A stretch of 64,000 bases of DNA from Cenococcum geophilum 1.58. Its lineage: Eukaryota > Ascomycota > Dothideomycetes > Gloniales > Gloniaceae. The notes under the pieces are model-generated. The model saw only the letters and a program-made list of their open reading frames with translations. It searched no databases and was not told the origin of the DNA. This document shows, one piece after another, positions 12,008 to 24,165 of the stretch. The DNA lies in assembly GCA_001692895.1 (NCBI GenBank), contig KV748225.1, forward strand, positions 682,001 through 746,000. The letters run 5' to 3'. Position 1 is the first letter of the stretch; each line of letters opens with the position of its first letter. The translations under genes were made by a program, and so were the position numbers.

Positions 12008-12688
12008 ATGGATAAACCTAGACCCGAAGGCATTCTTGTCCCAATCCGCTACGAAGGCCTGCCGAATTTGCCTGCACTGAGTCCTAATGACCGTAGAATG
12101 ATAGACGACGAGTTGTCCGGATTATTTGATACAACCCAAAAATTAACCATAGATTCTGTTCGGCTGCGGTACCTCGCCGAACCAGTACAACAATCGCAAT
12201 CGCTATCCCTTGACCCGGTGGTTTACGTCCTACGGTTATCGATAAGGGACTGGCCAACTAGAAGGTTAGATTTATTTGGCGTTCCTAAGGCTTATGCACG
12301 GGCCATATCCTCGTAGGACGCCACCGGAAAGGATATGCTCTACCTAGCAGCACAGCATGGAAATGCCGCCGTCGCTGCAGTCTTGCTAGCCTACAGTGCT
12401 GAATGTGACAGAGTCGTCAGCGCCGACATTGCGCCAGTCCCCCTAAACCACGACCTTAAGCTGACGGAGCTTCCGACGAGGGGGACCGCACTGCAAATTG
12501 CCTGTCTTAACGGGCACCGCAAGGTCGTCGACGTTCTGCTCGAGGGCGGGGCGAGTACAGAGAAATACTACGACGCCACATGGTTGGGAAGCCCGTTCAT
12601 GGCCGCCATATACTCCGGCGGCGCCCACATAGTGCGGAAGCTGATCTACCACGGCGCGGACCCGAACCTGAAATGTGACGGCTACTAG
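12008..12688 (+). pseudogene. Ankyrin-repeat protein, short and interrupted by a MITE
   Basis: The ATG at 12008 (MDKPRPEG) opens a frame that stays in phase to the stop at 12686-12688 apart from one TAG at 12314-12316. The part after the stop carries ankyrin repeats: LYLAAQHGNAAVAAVLLAYS, then TALQIACLNGHRKVVDVLLE and PFMAAIYSGGAHIVRKLIYH with GADPN. Ankyrin repeats bind partner proteins; the partner here is unknown. The stop lies inside a MITE-like insertion (12214-12327). A GT at 12221 and the AG of the stop itself would allow a 96-bp intron (12221-12316) whose removal keeps frame, so the gene may still be expressed. At about 195 codons it is short for fungal ankyrin proteins and ends abruptly, so truncation is likely. 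Confidence 0.6.
12214..12327. mobile_element. piggyBac-related MITE inside the ankyrin gene
   Basis: The ends are inverted: CCGGTGG plus CGTCCTACG on the left (12215-12234) and CGTAGGACGCCACCGG on the right (12312-12327). The inside matches the two ends of the piggyBac-like element at 25145-27586. On the left, GTCC plus three bases plus GGTTATCGATAAGGG is shared. On the right, read in reverse, GTCC plus ten bases plus TGGCCCGTGC is shared with identical spacing. This supports an internally deleted relative of that element. I see no clear TTAA duplication. Confidence 0.6.
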
Positions 12689-13365
12689 AAAAGAGGTGAA
12701 GAAGGTGCTTAGAAATTGTGGATTTGAAGAACTAAGAGGCGGGTTCTTCTGGTCTAAGTAAATGGTTCCTGTGCTCGGTTACTAGTTCTCCTACACCGAA
12801 CCCTTTCGCGTTACTATTCTAGGTACAATCATGCCATGATTGTAGTAGTGAGTCTTGTACGTTTCTCCCGGAATAGAGCTCCGACCGATCCGCACGCAAA
12901 TTTCTAAACGTTGGAAGAGATTAGAGGACCGAAGATGCGAGGGCAAATGATGGATAGTTGGTACGAGCAGGCAAAGAACCGGTTAATCAAGACACAAAAC
13001 CTGCTCGCAGCTCAAGTCTCTAGGAGAGAAATCACAACATGACTGCAGTTTTCTTCGCATCATTTGCGATCTACCTACATGAGGACAATCAAACATCCGC
13101 CTATCCAGCACCGATCTTCGCCTGGGATGTTGGCATTCCTCTGAAGAGGAATTCATAACCTCACCCTGCAACTTTCGTGCCACTTCTCGACTCTGGATAA
13201 ATAAGTTTTTGAGAGTCCTTCTGTCTTGAGTGTAGCTAGCAAGTTCTGGATGCGAAGCAGACAAACTCTGAAAGCCTATGATTAAAACAAGTCCATTCCA
13301 AGTACTGATTGGCCGGATTTGCTTATATGGGTATCAATTTTTGCAATAATTCTCCATCAATTCCA
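12689..13365. other. Intergenic, convergent 3' ends
   Basis: Between the ankyrin remnant and the end of the histidine kinase there are only short frames (for example 12983-13264 -), with no recognised domain. Confidence 0.5.
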
Positions 13366-16300
13366 TCATCCAAGATCTCTCATACTCATTGGCTGAGACG
13401 CATGGCTTGTCCCCAGATCATTCCTTTGCTCAAGGCTTCCCTCACCCTTGTAGCTCTGCACGAGTGAACGCAAATGTTTCATCGGTACCGGTTTTGTGAG
13501 AAATAAATCCATGCCGCAGGAGAGAGCTTCTTGTTGCGACGCGGCGGAGCCAAGTCCCGTAAGAGCAACGATATGGCTCCGCGGTAGTTGATTCTCTCGC
13601 TCGAACAATCGGATCGCTCGTGTTGCGGCGAAGCCGTCCATGATTGGCATATTGACGTCCATGAACACAAAATGGAAAGGGCAGGTTGAGGATTTGTAGG
13701 CTTGGACGGCCTGAAGTCCGTCGGATGCGGCTACATACGTGCAATCGAGCTTTGAGACAGCTGTTGTGATGATCTGTTTGAGTAATTAACTGAATTCATG
13801 AACCAAATGTGTCGTAGAAACGTACCTTTAAATTAATGGCATTGTCATCAACACAGAGAACGTGCTGTCTGTGCGGGATGAGTTGGTCTAGGAGTTTAAC
13901 CTCCGTCTTTTGGGAGTCTGGAGGACTGGGCTCTGAGATTGTGTGCTCCTCAATAACGACGCTAACAACTTTGATCTCTTTCAAGTCCCTAGAATTAGGT
14001 TCCGTAGTCGTAACCTGAGCGATCGCATTTGGAAATGTAGCGATATTAGAAACTTCTTCATTTTGTTCCTGGCTGGAATCACTAGTCGGAACCAGCATCG
14101 GTGGTGATTGAGGCATTCGGACACTGGTAATTGCATTGAGAATAACCATAAAAAGTTTCTTTGGCCCAATACTAGAAATGATTTGTATTAGTCAAGAACC
14201 CTTGAATAAATCCGGTGCAATGAAATTATCGACGCAAAATTATTGGTGTATGGTTTTTCCAAACGAATTGGCTGCTCCGTGTTGCGAGGAGAGTCGAGAT
14301 AGGACTTACGGCTGTCGTAAATAAATCACCTCTCTTCTATCAAGCCTGAAATCTGTTGCTCCAGTGCGTGATTTAAGGCACAGAATTAGTACTGGGGCTG
14401 TGCTTTCACAAACTGAATTGTCCTCGACGGAGGTAGGAATCCTCCCTGTTACGATGTTATTTAGGAGTGTGTCCTCGATGATGTATACATCAGCGTCCAC
14501 ACAGTCGATGCTGTTTCTTAACACGACTTTCATACCGAACCACTCCGCAGCCATCTTGCTTAGCGAAGTCTCAATAGCTAGATTTGGGCTCGCCTTAGCG
14601 CTCGGATCCCCGCCAGGGATGTCGGACAATTTGGAATTCGAGTCGGGTAATACTATACATAACGTTCGACCGGCGAGCTGCTTGTCCGGATCAAAGGCGG
14701 GGTATCTGACGCCATTAGGTGAGAGTGAACGAATTTCGTTGGCATGGCCGTTCAAAGGAACTAAGACCTTGACATGCGTGCCCACTCCAAGCTCGCTCTT
14801 TACCTCTATTTTTCCATTGATATTTTGGACAATTTGGTGGACAATGCTCAAACCAAGACCTGTGCCAACAGTGAGGTTGTTCTCTTGCGCGAATGGCGTG
14901 AATAAACGATGTTTGAGGTAATCAGCGCTCATGCCTATACCTGTGTCAATAACCTCAAAGCAGATGGCATTTGCTAATACGCCAGATTCGCCTTTCAATT
15001 TTTCAAGCCGGAGACCGACTTGAATGTGACCGGCTGAAGTGTACTTGAGTGCATTGCCAAAAATGTTCATTACAATTCGTTTCCAAGCTCCAACATTTAT
15101 GTTGACCAACCAGTCCATACTTGAGATGCTGAAAGTAACAAGCGGCCGATCGTTATCATTATCCTTCGAAAACGGAGTCTGCGTATGTGATGGAATCCAG
15201 GTTTGGTTAGCGAGCTCTGTGTTGAAAGATCGCTTGGAGAAATGACCGAGATATACACCTTCCACAACATCTTCGACTAAAAGGCTCAAATCAGCGGGCA
15301 AGCTGGTATTCATACGAGCCCCCTTTTGTTCATTATTATGACCAACAGTGTTGTATTTGTGAGGCTGGGATTGTACTAGACTGTTAATTTTGGTAAAGTC
15401 TAATAAGTTTGTTAAGGTATCCAAGAGAGTGTTCCCACATGACTCGATCATGTCAATCATATCAACCGTAGACGACCGAGGGGAGAGCGCTAAAGTGTCC
15501 CGAAGAAGCTCAGCGCTGGCGAGAATGCCGTGAAGAGGGGATCGAAGCTCATGGCTGATAGATGAGATGAAATCTGATTTTGCACGGCTTGTCGCTAATG
15601 CCTCAAACCGAGCGATTTCCGCCATGATAGAATTACCGAAGGCTGATAGATAGGTGAGATCAGCGGCTTCAAATGGACGCTCAGGATCAGCCGTCCACCC
15701 CAGTACAGTCGCGAACCATCCTATACATCATGGTGTCAGCGGGTGTCAAAGGGTGGATATGGAATGCAGACTTTCGCGTTGAAAATCCCAAAGCGGCAGA
15801 AATATGATAGCTAGGGCGCCTTGGAAGAGCTCAAACATTCTTGCAGTATCCACTTTTTGCTGTAATAATTCTGTGGGCGGCTCTTCCGATAGATCAGGAG
15901 CCCTAGTCGGAATGTCAAAGCCATTCATTTCGCTCCAGGGTGACAATGGCCCAAATTCATCGGCAGAGAATATTTGACCGCGGGGGTATCTTGCGATCAT
16001 GCGCTGCAGGAGTGGTTCCGGCAGATTTGGGTAGTATTTACTTGGCTCATCTTTGGTTGTATCACCTTCTGATGAAATGGAGAATCCGAGGTTGGCAGAT
16101 ATTGACTGCGGTTCCATGTCAACCTGCTCAGTTTCACTATTAACGACACCTGCGCCAAGTAAACCAGGCGCCGCGGATGTCTTAAGCAATGCGAGTGCGT
16201 TGAACTGGGCGAGGCAGGCATCCAGAAATGTGACTCCGTCGATACACATAGATTTGCGGATAACACTAGCGGCATAGTAGAATGTCTTCCTTACTTCAGC

Positions 16301-17437
16301 GGAGACAGCAGACTCTCGTAAACCCCTCCGAGCCGCATCAATCTGGTCGGGCGACCGTTGCTGACTCGTAGGATCACTGCGGGGCCAAAGCTCTGGAGTC
16401 GCAACGCTCGTGTCAGATTGGGGTTTAAATGGACTTGTAAATGGCGTCTCTGGTGGAGCCGAGCTCTCCGAGGAAGAATGAATTGAAGATGTTGGCGTGC
16501 TTGAAGAACCAGGCCCTTCACTTGCATCAATAGCATCATAAGAAGTGTAGTTTAGGGCGGGACTGTAACCCAGCTCAACATCGACTTGGTTCTCAGTGGC
16601 TTGTTCTGAACCTGTCGATACTGGAAAGGTAGTATTCAGGCATGAGTCCCCTTCCATAAACGATCCGAGACCTTTTATAAGCTTTTCAGCACGAGAATGA
16701 TTATGCTTGGTCTTCATAAGCTCCAAGTGGTCCATGATAGTCAGATTCTTCATCAAAATCATCGCGGAGTTTGTTGTCAACTACGCAATAGCTTCCTATC
16801 ACATAGCCGCGAGGACAAGTGAGCGGTACCTCTGCGTAATAGCGCATATGTGGCCAACCCTTCACATACGGACGAGTTCTGTAGTGCGCATCTGCCTGGA
16901 AGTCTCGGATGATATATCGGGTCCTGTCCGCCGTGATGTTGTCCGAATTTATTGCCAACTTCCCAGTTCGATCAGCGAAGACATTTATTGTGTTGGAGCA
17001 TACTCCGAAAGCGATACCTAGAGTCTGCATTCCGAGATAAATGGCATCGTCGGGAGAAGAACGGTCGGGATCACGGATGGACATCGTACGAGTTGCTTCC
17101 GCGATGATGTATTGGTGCCTGCCATCGATAAGAGAGATGAATGCACGGTCACACTCTAGTCGCACAGCTCCTAGTTGGGCCAAGGCGGTCAAGACTGCAT
17201 CTGGTGAGATTTTGGGCTGGGACAACGTCGTTGGGGCGTATTGGGTCAACGTGACAGAGGCTGCGGAGAAATAACTAAGTACAACATTGTCACCCCATTA
17301 GTAAGGACATGATAGAGAGAGAAGATCTAAGCTAGGAGTAAACATTACCTCGCAAGCTCCTTCTGGCGCTCTCGTTCGGCAGGAGTCACCTGCGGTGGCG
17401 GATCGCATTGTGTGGGGAGCACCTGTTCGCATGTCAT
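13366..17437 (-). CDS. Hybrid histidine kinase (GAF, HisKA, HATPase_c, receiver) with an internal frameshift
   Basis: Exons: 17437-17349, 17274-15772, 15720-14310, 14171-13826 and 13773-13366. The introns (17275-17348, 15721-15771, 14172-14309, 13774-13825) join conserved residues in frame. Domains in order: an N-terminal GAF-like sensor region (AQLGAVRLECDRAFISL, then YIIAEATRTMSI and PRGYVIGSYCVV); a Ser/Pro-rich linker; HisKA with SHELRSPLHG (phospho-accepting His at 15551-15553); N box NIFGNALKYT; G boxes DTGIGM and GTGLGLSIV; and a C-terminal receiver with CVDDN, VFMDVNMPIMDG (Asp at 13657-13659) and LTKPVP. There is no membrane segment, so it should act in the cytosol, passing phosphate from His to Asp and on to a phosphotransfer protein. 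At about 16738-16745 the frame shifts by one between FDEES and TIMDHLEL, where the family has extra residues. No intron fits. It is either a frameshifting deletion (pseudogene) or a sequence error. Confidence 0.88.
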
Positions 17438-18757
17438 GGTGACAGTGAGAAATAGTTGTAAAAGGGAGCGATACCGTTAGGCATTTCAAGGCATGTTATG
17501 AGTGAAATTAAAATATTTTCTTCTCATTGTAAGGCGTGAACGAAGGCGGAGGTAACCAGGCCCAGTCATGAGAACGAGCCGTGCAGAAAGATCTCGATTG
17601 ATGGAGGGGTGTTCCGACGCGCTGGAGCTGGGGTTAGGATCAAATGGCCCGGGCGATCGGCAAACTCATAAAGATACAGTAGCTCGACTTCACTCTAATT
17701 TCTATGTATAATACCTACAATGTAAGTCTAGTATAAGTCAACATAATCCCTTTTTCTTTTATAGCTTTCCTTCAAGCTTTTCAGGCAATGCTTCGGGATG
17801 CACGCACCATGAAATGGCCTAAAAAACAATAGAACAAGCGGCGTATCATTAAAGATGGACAGGATATGCGGACAAGGCCATGACACGCGCTGCACCAAGC
17901 ACTTGCGCCAAGCAAGCACCGCGCCTCACCGAATCGGCCATTTGTTCTTTTATGAAGCGCTCCCCTCAAAGAAATATCCGTACGCCTTCAGACAAGGCTC
18001 ACTACGTCGTACATACACCTACGGCAACGCGAAGAAGCAAAGAATTGGAAGTGTTGATCCCGACTCGCGCATCCTTTGCGATGCTTTAGTAACCTTTATT
18101 GGACCTCACTTTGCGAGTCCTGCCGAGAAAATGCGCAAACCACAAGACGAGGAATTAGGCCGAGTGGCTTGGCTAGAGCTGCGCTGGAGGAAACAACGAA
18201 GTCGTTATCGCCCACCAAAAACACCCAATGGGCTTGCGTCATCCGACACGTCGCCCAGGCACAATTATTCCCCTTCCGTAAACTGCTCTGTAACTCACCG
18301 ATGCCGCATACGAGATCGCGCCTGCGGGATGCGTAAGATGGCAAAGAACACCATTTCCAACACCCGGGCGACAGCTACATATAGTCTTCAACCTTAGATA
18401 GGACTTCTAGCAAGCAGGGTCTTTCTCAATTTAAACCATGCGTGCGCACAGCATTTTTGGAGCTCTTGGGAGATATTTCGTGATCGCCTTCCGTAACCCT
18501 TACCTTCAAATCTTCTTCTAGAAACTCACACCAAGCTTATAACATGAACTTTTCGGAAGGCCGTTATTAGAGAATCGCAACTTCTAATCAACTATCCTCT
18601 TCCATCACTGCTTTTGGCGAGATGGGAGGACTGACCTAGTAAGCAGCCATTCTATCCCACGACTTCACGCGCGAAGAAAACACACAACTGAACTAGCAAT
18701 TGGAAGGGATATTATACTCCCTTTTCTCACTCCTGAGGCAGTCCCCCCGCCACTCCG
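17438..18757. other. Intergenic with upstream region of the histidine kinase
   Basis: The first part must hold the kinase promoter. Several overlapping frames (17855-18397 +, 18096-18344 -) are Arg-rich with no domain and compete with one another, so I treat them as non-coding. No RNA gene was recognised. Confidence 0.45.
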
Positions 18758-19636
18758 ATGAACAGCCATTCACGCATTTGCGCGAGACGTACACTCCAGA
18801 TAACCGTGGCATCGTCATACCTGCAGGCAGACACAACTTCCGCTAGGCAACCCATCTGGTCATTAATATCCGAAGCGCCCTTAGCTCAATTCTCCCAATT
18901 CAGATCGCTCACGCCCACACTCACGCAAGCGACTCCAACCTCCACTCCAACAATCTCGATGCTCATTCTCTCGGCTCCAAAATCAGCACCATCTGACGCC
19001 CTCTTAGTATTCCACGACTAAACGCTCAATCGGCATAATGGGCGCTGTGCAATCAAGCCCTTCGCGGTCTTCACCTCCATTCTCCTAATCGACGCCCAGG
19101 CGCAATTCCTGCGAGCGCCCGAAGCCGTTCGCGCACAGCGAGTTCCTAGACACGGACACAATATCCTCCCACGATACAATGATCCAGAAAGGTCTCTACA
19201 TAATCGCATTGCGTGGGACAAAGAGCAGCTCAGACACCGGCGGGCCGTCCGCGATGGTGCGAAGGTTAAAAGCGGAGGCGTGGAACTATGTCAAGGAGTG
19301 CAATTCGTGCTAGATAAGAGCCGCTTGGGTATACTGGTGGCCCTACTGCATACTTACTAGCAAAACATGTGCGATCTGCGGCAGCTGATGTACGGTATCA
19401 TGATCGGCGATAAGGGCAATTGGCAGCTCGCGCTTGAGCTGGCTGGAGTGCTGCGGGTTGTAGCTGAGCGCCGTGGTTACATTCTAGGAGAACAAGCTAG
19501 GATGCTTGTAGAGTATAAGAATGGAGTTGAGCGAAATTCTACTAAGGAGCATGTGTGTTGGTGTAGTATTCACATGCGGGCGAAAAGGATAAAATCGTAT
19601 CATTCAAGGAAGATCGATGAAGAAAAAGCGGGTTGA
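18758..19636 (+). pseudogene. Unrecognised gene, one frame with two RIP-type stops
   Basis: From the ATG at 18758 a single frame runs 292 codons to a stop at 19634-19636, broken only by TAA at 19019-19021 and TAG at 19358-19360, both one C-to-T change from a Gln codon. Random sequence of this composition would hold many more stops. The middle reads like a folded protein (SLHNRIAWDKEQLRHRRAVR, then VKSGGVELCQGVQFVLDKSR); the last third has LQLA-like helices (NWQLALELAGVLRVVAERRG). I do not recognise the family. Introns are not excluded, but I found no convincing GT-AG pair that removes both stops. Confidence 0.4.
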
Positions 19637-20239
19637 ATTGAGAGAATAGCGTCCTAGACAGGCAGATGCTTGATGCTAAGTGCACAGTGGACTCGGCGAA
19701 GGGAGGATTGAAAGAAGGGAAAGGGTGGGCACTAAAAAAGACCGTGCAATTGCCGGGAGAGGTTGGTAAAAGGTTTTCAGACCCAATTGATTGGCAGTTG
19801 AGATTCTAAATGGTAAAACAGGTGTTGGTGTTCGGAATTACATACGGATGAGCGGATATTCGAAGCCAGTTGAGAATTTTTAGAATAGACCTTGGCATGT
19901 TAAGTTAGCGGCTCATATCAATTTTCCGTTTCAAGATTTTCTTTGAAGTTCGGTGCCGACTCTGATCGACGGACAGGCTAAAAGTACCCCGCAGCCACAA
20001 CCGTGCACCCCTGCAGAGTTGCATCAACAATTTTGATACGGCATACCGAACGCTGCTGGCCCACCGTAGAACAACACGTGCAGGAGCAAGAGGCAATTAT
20101 CACCTGCCCAATATGGCATCGAGACTTGTGAGTGCGGGGTCTAATAGATCTGTCGGACGCTGGGTTGTAAATTGTTCTTGAGGATCACTGCTTCTTTACT
20201 TTCAAAACTTCATAAAGCCAGGTGTCAAAAGCACCCAGC
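19637..20239. other. Intergenic, upstream of the GH92 gene
   Basis: This 600-base stretch has only short frames. It should contain the promoter of the GH92 gene; no individual site was identified with confidence. Confidence 0.5.
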
Positions 20240-22862
20240 ATGAAACCCCTCCAGAGTCTGTCGCTGTCGGCCTATCCTTTGCCTCTATTTCTACTCACAT
20301 CGCAAGCTCTAAATCAGTCCAGAGGATTTGACTACGTGAATCCTCTCATAGGGACGGTCAATGGCGGTGAGTTCAGGAACACAACTATTAAATAATGTAT
20401 ATGCTAATGGTGGCCAGGTCACGTATTTCCTGGAGCAACGCTGCCGTTCGGTAGGTGTTTGTCTGATATTCTGTGGGACTTCACTTACAGTTGATCCACA
20501 GGCATGGCAAAAGCCGTGGCAGATGTCAATGGTGAAAACCAAGGCGGCTTTGCCTCCGATGGCAGTGCCATTACTGGGTTTTCTCATATGCATGATTCTG
20601 GAACTGGTGGAGTGAGTTTTTCTGAGCATTGTTGAGCGTTACTTCTAATCCCACCCTTCTGCCAGCCCGCCCATCCTCTACATTTCTTTCCAGATACACA
20701 TAGTCCTAAGTTTAAAAAATACCTAGTCTCCTTCCCTAGGGAACTTTCCCATCTTTCCACAAACAGGCTGTCCCGGAGACATCATCAATAACTGCAAGTT
20801 CACCCAAGCTGATCGAGCTACCGGACGGATTAATGGCACAGTGGAAGCACATCCCGGGTATTTTGCAATCACATTAAATACGACAGTACGCGCCGAGATG
20901 ACAGTTTCAAATCATACTGCTCTCTACAGATTCACATTCCCAGAAATACCGCTGGAACCCAATACGCCTCTCAGTCCGCTTATTTTGGCCGATTTAGCAG
21001 ATCTCCCGAATTCAAGAAGCAGTGGCGCAGTTAGTGTGGATCCGGTCACTGGTAGAATTACCGGCAATGGCACGTTCAGTCCTAGCTTTGGGATTGGGGC
21101 TTATGACCTGCACTTCTGCGCCGATATCTCTGGAGCAACTGTTCGTGATACTGGGTTGTTCAGTAATAACCGCGCTGGAGCGGGCAGATCTCTCGTGGTT
21201 AAAGCGGACGGAGTGAACAACTCGCCTCAAATTCTGCCTGCAGGAGCGTGGACAAGATTCCATGCGCCCACCTCGAACGGCCAAATCCTCGCCCGTGTTG
21301 GAGTCAGCTTTAAAAATGTCGCGCAAGCATGTGCAAATGCAGAGAGAGAAATCCCCGATTTCGATTTCCACGGCACGCTCAGATCTGCCGAAGCTGCATG
21401 GAGAGACAAACTCAGCGTGCTTGAGATTGAGGCTGGAGGAGCAAGTGACGAGCTTCAAACGGTATTCTGGAGCGGTGTATACCGCAGCATGATCAGCCCT
21501 CAAGATTACACCGGTGAAAATCCGCTGTGGGACAGTGCGGAGCCGTACTACGACTCGTACTACTGCATCTGGGACTCATTCCGCAGCATTCACCAGCTGA
21601 TTACGCTGCTGGATCCACAGTCTCAGACTTTGATGGTGCGAAGCTTGATTGACATCTACGTCCATGAAGGAAAGCTTCCTGACTGTCGGATGTCGCTATG
21701 CAAAGGCTTTACGCAGGGTGGCTCGAATGCAGATATTGTCTTGGCAGACTCTTACCTGAAGAATATTACTGCAGGTGTGGATTGGAACAAAGCTTACGAA
21801 GCTGTCGTTTCTGATGCTGAAGTCGAGCCCTTAAACTGGGGCGTGGAAGGACGCGGTGGTCTACAGAGTTGGAAATCTCTTGGATATATCCCTACGGACG
21901 ACTATGACCCTGACGGGTCCGGCCTCAGGACCCGCAGCATATCCCGTACAGTGGAATATGCTTATGACGACTTCTGCATTGCGGAGATGGCCAAGGGCTT
22001 AGGAAAGACGGCCGATTACGAAAAGTACACACGGCGCTCCAGCAACTGGAAGAATATGTTCAAACCCGACCAGACCTCGCTCATCAACGGCACCGACACA
22101 GGGTTCATTGGCTTCTTACAACCCAAATTCTTAAACCAAACCTGGGGCTACCAAGACCCAATCTTCTGCTCTCCACTCCTCAACTTCACATCCTGCTACC
22201 TCAACCCCGACGGGCACGAAACCTACGAAGGCAGCAGCTGGATGTACACATTCTTCGCCCCGGGCGACATGTCCTCTTTAATCACAACGCTCGGTGGTCC
22301 CCAGGCCTTCGTCAAGCGCCTCGACTACCTGCACGAAAGCGGCCTGCTCTACATCGGCGACGAGCAGGCCTTCCTCAACGTCTTCCTGTACCACTACGCC
22401 GGCCGGCCAGGTCTCTCCGCCGCCCGCACCCGCTTCTACATCCCGTCCCAGTTCAACGACACACTGGCCGGCATCCCCGGGAACGACGACAGCGGCGCCA
22501 TGGGCTCATTTGCGGCACTCACGCTGCTCGGTATATTCCCGAACCCAGGGCAGGACGTTTATTTCATCACGCCGCCGTTCTTCAAGTCTGTGGCTATCAC
22601 GAATCGGCAGACGGGCAAAAAGGCGACTATTAGGAATGTGAATTTTGATCCTGAGGGGAAGAATGTATTTGTACAGAATGCGACGCTGGATGGGGTACCA
22701 TATACACGGAATTGGCTGCAGCATAGATTTTTCTTGGAAGGCGGGACGCTGGAGTTGGTGTTGGGGCCGACGGAGAGTGAGTGGGGCACGAGGGATGAGA
22801 ATCTGCCGCCTAGTTCGTCGAAGGGACAGGGGACGATGAAGATGGATGTATTGGTGGTGTGA
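20240..22862 (+). CDS. Secreted glycoside hydrolase family 92, alpha-1,2-mannosidase type
   Basis: Exons 20240-20366, 20418-20450, 20502-20611 and 20727-22862 are separated by introns of 51, 51 and 115 bp with GT-AG ends; all joins keep frame and give 801 residues, the usual length. The ATG at 20240 starts a signal peptide (MKPLQSLSLSAYPLPLFLLT). Family landmarks follow in order: YVNPLIGTVNGGHVFPG and LPFGMAKA; FSHMHDSGTGGSPSLGNFPI; WDSFRSIHQL; EGKLPDCRMSLC; YEGSSWMYTFFAPGD (Glu near residue 591, the position of the general acid in the family); and GNDDSGAMGSF (Asp near 677-678, the position of the base and metal-linked residues). GH92 enzymes release mannose from glycans by an inverting, calcium-dependent mechanism; fungal members are secreted or vacuolar. 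No stop or frameshift is seen, so this is the only clearly intact gene of the window besides the zinc-finger gene. Confidence 0.95.
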
Positions 22863-23762
22863 GAGGGCTGGAAATGCTAAAGAGTATGGAATTGCTGCTT
22901 CGTGTAAATCCTACTCATCGCGGTGGCAAGTCTATAACCAAGCACACCTTCATTATACGTGAAGTCTGCGGAAGGCTAGGATCTGAGTGAATGCTGAGCA
23001 AAGCCAGGATCAAGTACAATATAAAATCTCATATAAATACATTATAATAAGCTATACGGTCATGGCTATCCAAGGTATTAAGGGAAACAACAAATCCTGG
23101 AAATCCTCGAGCACTTACGCTAACCATTGATCTAATGAAAATCCACACTCTTAGCACTACTATTTAAGAGTAGAAAGCTTTCTAATCTAACTTAGAGGAT
23201 TAGTAATATAGTTATTATACTTGCCCTGGCTTTAAGGCTAAGTAAACTTATTAAGATCCTTAATAATCTAATTATATAAATTTAATTCTTATTTAGTAGA
23301 GGCTTGCCTATATAGTAAAACTAATAGCTAAGTAGAAAGAGTTTTAGGCCTAAGAGCTTATAATTAATAATTCTCCTAAAGTCCTTTAACCTTTTTAAGT
23401 ATAGCTCTCTACCACTTTTTTTCTTAATTTACTTAGATATACCTTATATAACGTTTAGGATAAAGAGTAATTGCCGTAGTATATAACGGGGATTTATTAG
23501 ACTTTAAGTAGTATTTATTAAACACTTTCTATCTAATTTAAATCCTTTTACTAAAGTAGCTATTGTTCTTATAGTGTTCCTATTATATAACGTTAAAAAA
23601 AACTCTTAAAAGTAAAGAAAATTCTTATAAGATTCTGCTTAAAATACCTTATAAAATATCTATTAAAGAAAGAACGCTTAAAATCGTTATATTATATTCT
23701 TAAGTTTTTAATATTACCCTCTTAAAGATCTAAAAAAAGTTATACGTTATATAAAGCGAAGT
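22863..23762. other. Intergenic, then AT-rich decayed DNA
   Basis: From 22863 to about 23150 the composition is normal and should contain the GH92 terminator region. From about 23150 the sequence turns AT-rich with no domain I recognise; it is probably a repeat worn beyond recognition. Confidence 0.5.
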
Positions 23763-24165
23763 TGTTACGGACCTTATATCGGCAGTAGTGCGACTACTAA
23801 GAATGGACATGAACGGGTTAGTTGAGATAGTATAGGAGGCGCTAGAACCGATCGAGCCATAGGATAAAGGGTAGCCGAGTTATATAGCTAGTTACGTTAT
23901 AAGTTCGGAACGTAGAAACGCGATATACTAACGTACTAATATACTAACGTACTAAACCCTTTACTATAGGGAGGAGTTATATATTTAAGGACACACGGTC
24001 TCTATAAATAGTTTCTCTTCTTTATAGTAAATCTTAGAATATAATTAGAGTTAATCTATTAGGCAACTACTCTACTAGTTAAATTTACGTTATTAATTAT
24101 TTTATACTTATATACCTAGCCTATTAACAAGTTTACTATAGTATTTCCTATAAGGCTTTATTATA
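23763..24165 (+). repeat. 5' LTR of family A copy 3, heavily decayed
   Basis: It starts TGTTACGG and ends TTATTATA, the decayed form of CCGTTACA. The stretch 23990-24120 aligns along its length with 6940-7090, and the terminal half with the LTR at the window start. It includes a short direct repeat of ACTAACGTACTAATAT type at 23926-23955. Confidence 0.8.

Noticed and set aside
18165..18200. tRNA-like stretch GGCCGAGTGGCTTGGC
   Set aside because: It resembles a D-arm, but no matching acceptor stem, anticodon arm or T-arm follows.
17855..18397. 180-codon Arg-rich frame as a gene
   Set aside because: No domain, competing frames on both strands, and no exon structure or codon character like the neighbouring genes.
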